Made by a program: the position numbers and the translations under genes. Shown here piece after piece: positions 60,670 to 64,000 of a stretch of 64,000 bases of DNA. Numbering within the stretch: position 1 is the stretch's first letter; each line of letters starts with the position of its first letter. Origin of the DNA: Gordonia bronchialis DSM 43247 (GTDB taxonomy: Bacteria; Actinomycetota; Actinomycetes; Mycobacteriales; Mycobacteriaceae); NCBI RefSeq assembly GCF_000024785.1, contig NC_013441.1, forward strand, positions 1 through 64,000. The letters are read 5' to 3'. The notes under the pieces are model-generated. The model worked only from the letters and a program-made list of their open reading frames with translations, was not told the DNA's origin and made no database searches.

Positions 60670-62262
60670 TCACTGCCGCCGCAGCGTCGACGTGATCACC
60701 AGGGTGCGGCTCTGGGACTGCGAGTAGTAGCTCGAGTAGAAGGACAGTTCGTCGTCGGAGACCGGGGTGAGGGTGATCTGCGAGGTCACGCAGGTGCCGC
60801 TGGTGATGGTCTCGGTGAGGAGCAGCGTCTGGCCCTGCCGGGAATCCTCCGACCAGTCTCCGGCACAACCGATTTGCGGATACTCGACGGTCGCGGCCAA
60901 TGGGTACTCCGAGGAGATGGTGGCGACGACGTCGAATCCGGTCTGATCGCCGGCGGCCGGCCCGCGCCAGGTGCCGGTCAGTTGGGTGACCGGTTCGGTC
61001 GTCGTCTCCGCGGTGGTCTCTTGCGTCGTGTCTGTGGCACTGGATTCGGTGGCGTTCGTCTCGGTCGTCGATGCCCCGGCGGTGGTCGTCGAGTCAGAAC
61101 CCGACCTCAGTACCACCGCGACCACGGCGACCACCGCGATGAGCACCACGGCGGTGACACCGGCGATGATCCACGGCACCGGTGAGCGTCGACGAGGCAC
61201 CGGGCCCGGACCAGATGGACTGGGCGGAAAGCGATTCGGGCCGGAGGCGCCCGGCGGCGGCCCAACCGCGGTGACCGGACGGGACACCGGCTGTTGATGC
61301 GGCGGCTGATGTGGCGGCGGTAGGTGCGGCGGCGGTGCGATCACGGTGGAGCCGGCCCGCGTCTGATCGAAGTCGGTTGGTGTGATCCGGGTCGGTGTCT
61401 CGTCGATGCCGTCCGAGCTCGCCGCACGACGCGAACCGGTCCTCGGGGTGCTTGGCCAGCGCTCGCGCGATCACACCGTCGAGGGCGGCGGGCAGATCGG
61501 GGCGGGTGTCGGTGATCCGCGGAACCGGTGCATGCGCATGCGCACTCATCATCGCGAGCTGATCAGTCTTTGGGAACACCTGTGTGCCACAGAGTAATTC
61601 GTACATCGTGCAGCCAACGCGTACACGTCGACGGCGGGTGTCAGGGGGGCGCCGGAGAACATCTCGGGTGCGGCGTAGGCCAGCGTCCCGATCATGTTGC
61701 CGGTCCCGGTGAGATCGGTTGTCTCACTGAGCAACCGGGCCACCCCGAAGTCGCCGATCAAAGCGCGTGGTACGGGGAGCGCGCCTACTGGCCCGCGGAC
61801 GTCAGAGGCGGGCGCGACGACGAGAATGTTCGCCGGCTTCACGTCTCGGTGCAGAGTGCCCTTGGCATGGGCGTAATCCAGCGCGGCGGCCACCTGGGCG
61901 ATGATCTCGACGACGGTCCCGGCCGGCAGCGGACCGTCGGCGTCGCGCAGCATGGCCGCGGTGTCGGTGCCGTCGACGTACTGCATCGCGATCCACATGA
62001 CGTCACCGTCCACGCCGGCGTCCTGCACGGAGACGATGTTGGGATGGTCGAGCCGGGCGGCGAGGTCGGCCTCACGCCGAAACCGTTCGCGGAAGGACGG
62101 ATCGCCGCCGAGCGCCGAGGAGAGCACCTTGAGGGCCTGATGCCTGGGCAACCGCGGATGCGCCACCAGGTAGACGGTGCCCATGCCGCCGGCACCGAGC
62201 GTGCGGATCACGGTGTAGCCGCCGATCACCTGGCCGGCCGCCAACGATCCGCGTTCACCCAC
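60670..62262 (-). pseudogene. Membrane Ser/Thr protein kinase, two frameshifts
   Basis: Three successive frames on - reconstruct a PknH/PknD-like kinase. The first (62262 to about 61610) holds VIRTLGAGGMGTVYLV, QALKVL, HRDVKPANI, GDFGVARLL and GTLAYAAPEMFSGAP. The second (about 61610-61410) continues MYELLCGTQVFPKTDQLA to HPEDRFASCGEL. The third (about 61400-60670) gives TPTRITPTDFDQTRAGST, a Pro-rich segment, a membrane helix (VPWIIAGVTAVVLIAVVAVV) and an extracellular domain ending LVITSTLRRQ. Single-base shifts near 61605 and 61405 break it. Both lie at short GC-rich words, so base-call error is possible. Confidence 0.85.
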
Positions 62263-62386
62263 GAATGCTCCTCACCTTCGGCGATCGTCAGCAGCGTACC
62301 GCCGGAATCGGGCACGCGTCCCCCCTCCGCAGCGAAATCCTCCGGTCACCCGACGCCGCGGGGTGACCGTGCCCTGCGGATCGGTC

Positions 62387-62820
62387 TCACCGATCCGTCG
62401 GGACGAGTTCGACGATGGCCAGCGGGCGCGACGTCTTCTGCTGATAGTCGGCGTAACGGCCCTTGTTCACCTTGTCGACGAGGGCGAATCGCGGGCATAG
62501 TCCGCGTCCTCGGGGTAGGTGGGCCGGGCGGTCACCTGCAGCTTCGTACGGCCGACCTGGATCTCGCAATCGGGTTGCGCCTTCACATTCGCCAGCCACC
62601 CCGGCGGGCGCGGCGAACCACGGTTCGACGCGACCACCAGGTACGCGTCGCCGTCGCGCGCGTAGGTGAGCGCACTACACCGAGGTTGTCCCGTCTTGGC
62701 GCCGACGGTCCGCAGCAGCAGCGTCGGATTACCCATGAGCAATCGATGGCCGATGAGACCGCCGGAATGCTCGTAGAGCCATTGATGGGCTTGCAGGGTT
62801 CGGATGAACAGCGAACTCAC
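62387..62820 (-). pseudogene. DUF385 deazaflavin-type nitroreductase, one frameshift
   Basis: The product of the F420-binding Ddn/DUF385 family starts MSSLFIRTLQAHQWLYEHSG (GTG 62820 behind GGAGG). It includes RTVGAKTGQPRCSALTYARDGD and YLVVASNRGSPRPPGWLANV, typical cofactor-binding segments. After TYPEDADYAR the frame shifts near 62492, and the C-terminal LVDKVNKGRYADYQQKTSRP continues in another frame to 62387. Either a recent mutation or a base-calling error; corrected, it would be about 144 residues. Confidence 0.82.
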
Positions 62821-62960
62821 GATGGGCCTCCGTGGGTCGGAACTCGAAGCGGCGGGCGGGGAAATCGGCCATTCCCGAGACAGTGAAGGCCACTGTATGC
62901 CGTGATCGGATATGGAGACCTCGCACGCCGCAACTTGATCGACCATAGGAGTGATGACCG

Positions 62961-64000
62961 ATGCTGGTGCCGTTCACCGTGACTGACTTCCTGAATCGGG
63001 CCGCGACCGTCTACCCCGACCGGGTGGGCGCAGTCGACGAACCCGCGCAGCCCGCGGACAGTCAAGGGGAACTGATCTACGCCGAGATCGCCGACCTGGC
63101 GCAGCGGCAGGCGGCCAAGCTCGACGAACTCGGCATCGGAGTCGGCGAACGCGTGGCCGTGGTCAGCCACAACTCGTCGCGTCTGCTCACCTCGTTCTAC
63201 GGAGTCGCCGGCTGGGGTCGCGTGCTGGTGCCGATCAACTTCCGGCTGCGCCCCGACGAGATCAGCTTCATCGTCGAACACTCCGGTGCCCGCGTGCTCC
63301 ACGTCGATCCCGAACTCGCCGACGCACTCGCCGACGTCGCGTGTGAACACAAGTTCGTCCTCGGCGACGACGAGAACCTGTACGCCCCACCGGGGAGTGC
63401 GCCGCAACCGTGGGACCCCGACGAGAACGCGCTGGCGACCATCAACTACACGTCCGGCACGACGGCCCGGCCCAAGGGAGTCGAGATCACCCACCGCAAC
63501 ATCTGGGTCAACGCGGTCACCTTCGGTCTGCACACCACGATCAGCGATCGCGACGTCTACCTGCACACCCTGCCGCTGTTCCACGCCAACGGGTGGGGCA
63601 TGCCATTCGCGATGACCGGCGTCGGCGGCCGGCACATCCTGCTCCGCAAGGTCGACGGCGCCGAGATCCTCCGCCGCGTGCGAGATCACGGAGTCACCAT
63701 CATGTGCGCCGCACCCGCTGTCGCGGCGGCCGTCCTCGAGGCGGCCGAGTCGTGGGACGGAGAGATCCCCGGCCGTGACCGGGTGCGCATCATCATGGCC
63801 GGGGCGCCGCCGCCGTCGAAGACCGTCGCGCGGGTCGAGGAGGAGCTCGGTTGGGAGTTCATCCAGATCTACGGGCTGACCGAAACCTCCCCACTGCTCA
63901 CCATCAACCGGAGCCGCGCCGAGTGGGACGACCTGAGCACCCACGACCGCGCCACCAAGCTCGTACGGGCCGGTGCGCCTGCCCTCGGCGTGCAACTACG
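62961..64000 (+). CDS. Acyl-CoA synthetase (AMP-dependent ligase), 5' part
   Basis: The gene runs off the end of the window; 346 codons are visible from ATG 62961 (MLVPFTVTDFLNRAATVYPD), behind GGAG, with an in-frame stop just upstream. ANL-superfamily motifs are present: the phosphate-binding loop NYTSGTTARPKGVEITHRN near 156-174 (Ala where Gly is usual), TLPLFHANGWG near 195, and YGLTETSPLLTINR near 310. It should activate a fatty or carboxylic acid to the acyl-CoA via an acyl-adenylate. The C-terminal domain lies outside the window. Confidence 0.92.
   Translation, partial: MLVPFTVTDFLNRAATVYPDRVGAVDEPAQPADSQGELIYAEIADLAQRQAAKLDELGIGVGERVAVVSHNSSRLLTSFYGVAGWGRVLVPINFRLRPDEISFIVEHSGARVLHVDPELADALADVACEHKFVLGDDENLYAPPGSAPQPWDPDENALATINYTSGTTARPKGVEITHRNIWVNAVTFGLHTTISDRDVYLHTLPLFHANGWGMPFAMTGVGGRHILLRKVDGAEILRRVRDHGVTIMCAAPAVAAAVLEAAESWDGEIPGRDRVRIIMAGAPPPSKTVARVEEELGWEFIQIYGLTETSPLLTINRSRAEWDDLSTHDRATKLVRAGAPALGVQL

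Overview
The window looks like the origin-proximal region of a high-GC actinomycete chromosome of the Mycobacteriales, most likely Gordonia or a close relative. This rests on the gene order dnaA-dnaN-recF-DUF721-gyrB-gyrA-DUF3566-tRNA-Ile-tRNA-Ala, followed by ppiA, rhomboid, PH-domain protein, crgA, trpG and the pknB-pknA-pbpA-rodA-pstP-fhaB-fhaA cell-envelope signalling cluster. The genus is an inference; no database search was possible. Unlike some relatives, no gnd lies between dnaN and recF.

Region 1 (1-11.8 kb): replication initiation and topology genes, all on +, with an oriC-like 586-base gap carrying DnaA-box-like sites between dnaA and dnaN, then tRNA-Ile(GAT) and tRNA-Ala(TGC). Region 2 (11.9-20 kb): a cluster of secreted or membrane proteins of unknown function. 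Its first large gene is split by an IS21-family element with a 4-base duplication. That IS21 is itself interrupted by an ISL3-family element with an 8-base duplication, and its istB is frameshifted by an 8-base tandem duplication. Region 3 (20-34.3 kb): the conserved envelope and division module. Six genes on - (fhaB, pstP, rodA, pbpA, pknA, pknB) are chained by 4-base overlaps and link Ser/Thr phosphorylation to elongation-type peptidoglycan synthesis; fhaA lies upstream on the same strand.

Region 4 (34.4-54.2 kb): an accessory island directly after tRNA-Leu(CAG). It holds an abortive-infection C-domain protein. Divergent from it is a tight three-gene operon: an Eco57I-like adenine methyltransferase, a phospholipase-D/SNF2-helicase fusion, and a HEPN-type protein with a DUF3320-like tail. 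It also holds a restriction-endonuclease-like protein coupled to a small zinc-binding protein, an IS1634-family remnant, and a two-gene mobile element (tyrosine-recombinase-like protein plus a putative DDE transposase) whose first gene is split by a second ISL3-family element. The three-gene operon resembles class 1 DISARM in parts (adenine methylase, SNF2 helicase, PLD) but lacks the DISARM core helicase drmA and DUF1998 protein drmB. It is the best candidate here for an undescribed anti-phage system.

Region 5 (54.2-64 kb): ordinary chromosomal metabolism and envelope genes (MpaB-like oxygenase, DUF808, nitronate monooxygenase, class C beta-lactamase-like hydrolase, VanX-like lipoprotein, an acyl-CoA ligase running off the end). 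Three reading frames here are broken by single-base shifts (a LuxR-type regulator, a Ser/Thr kinase, a DUF385 protein). This is either local gene decay or residual sequencing error.
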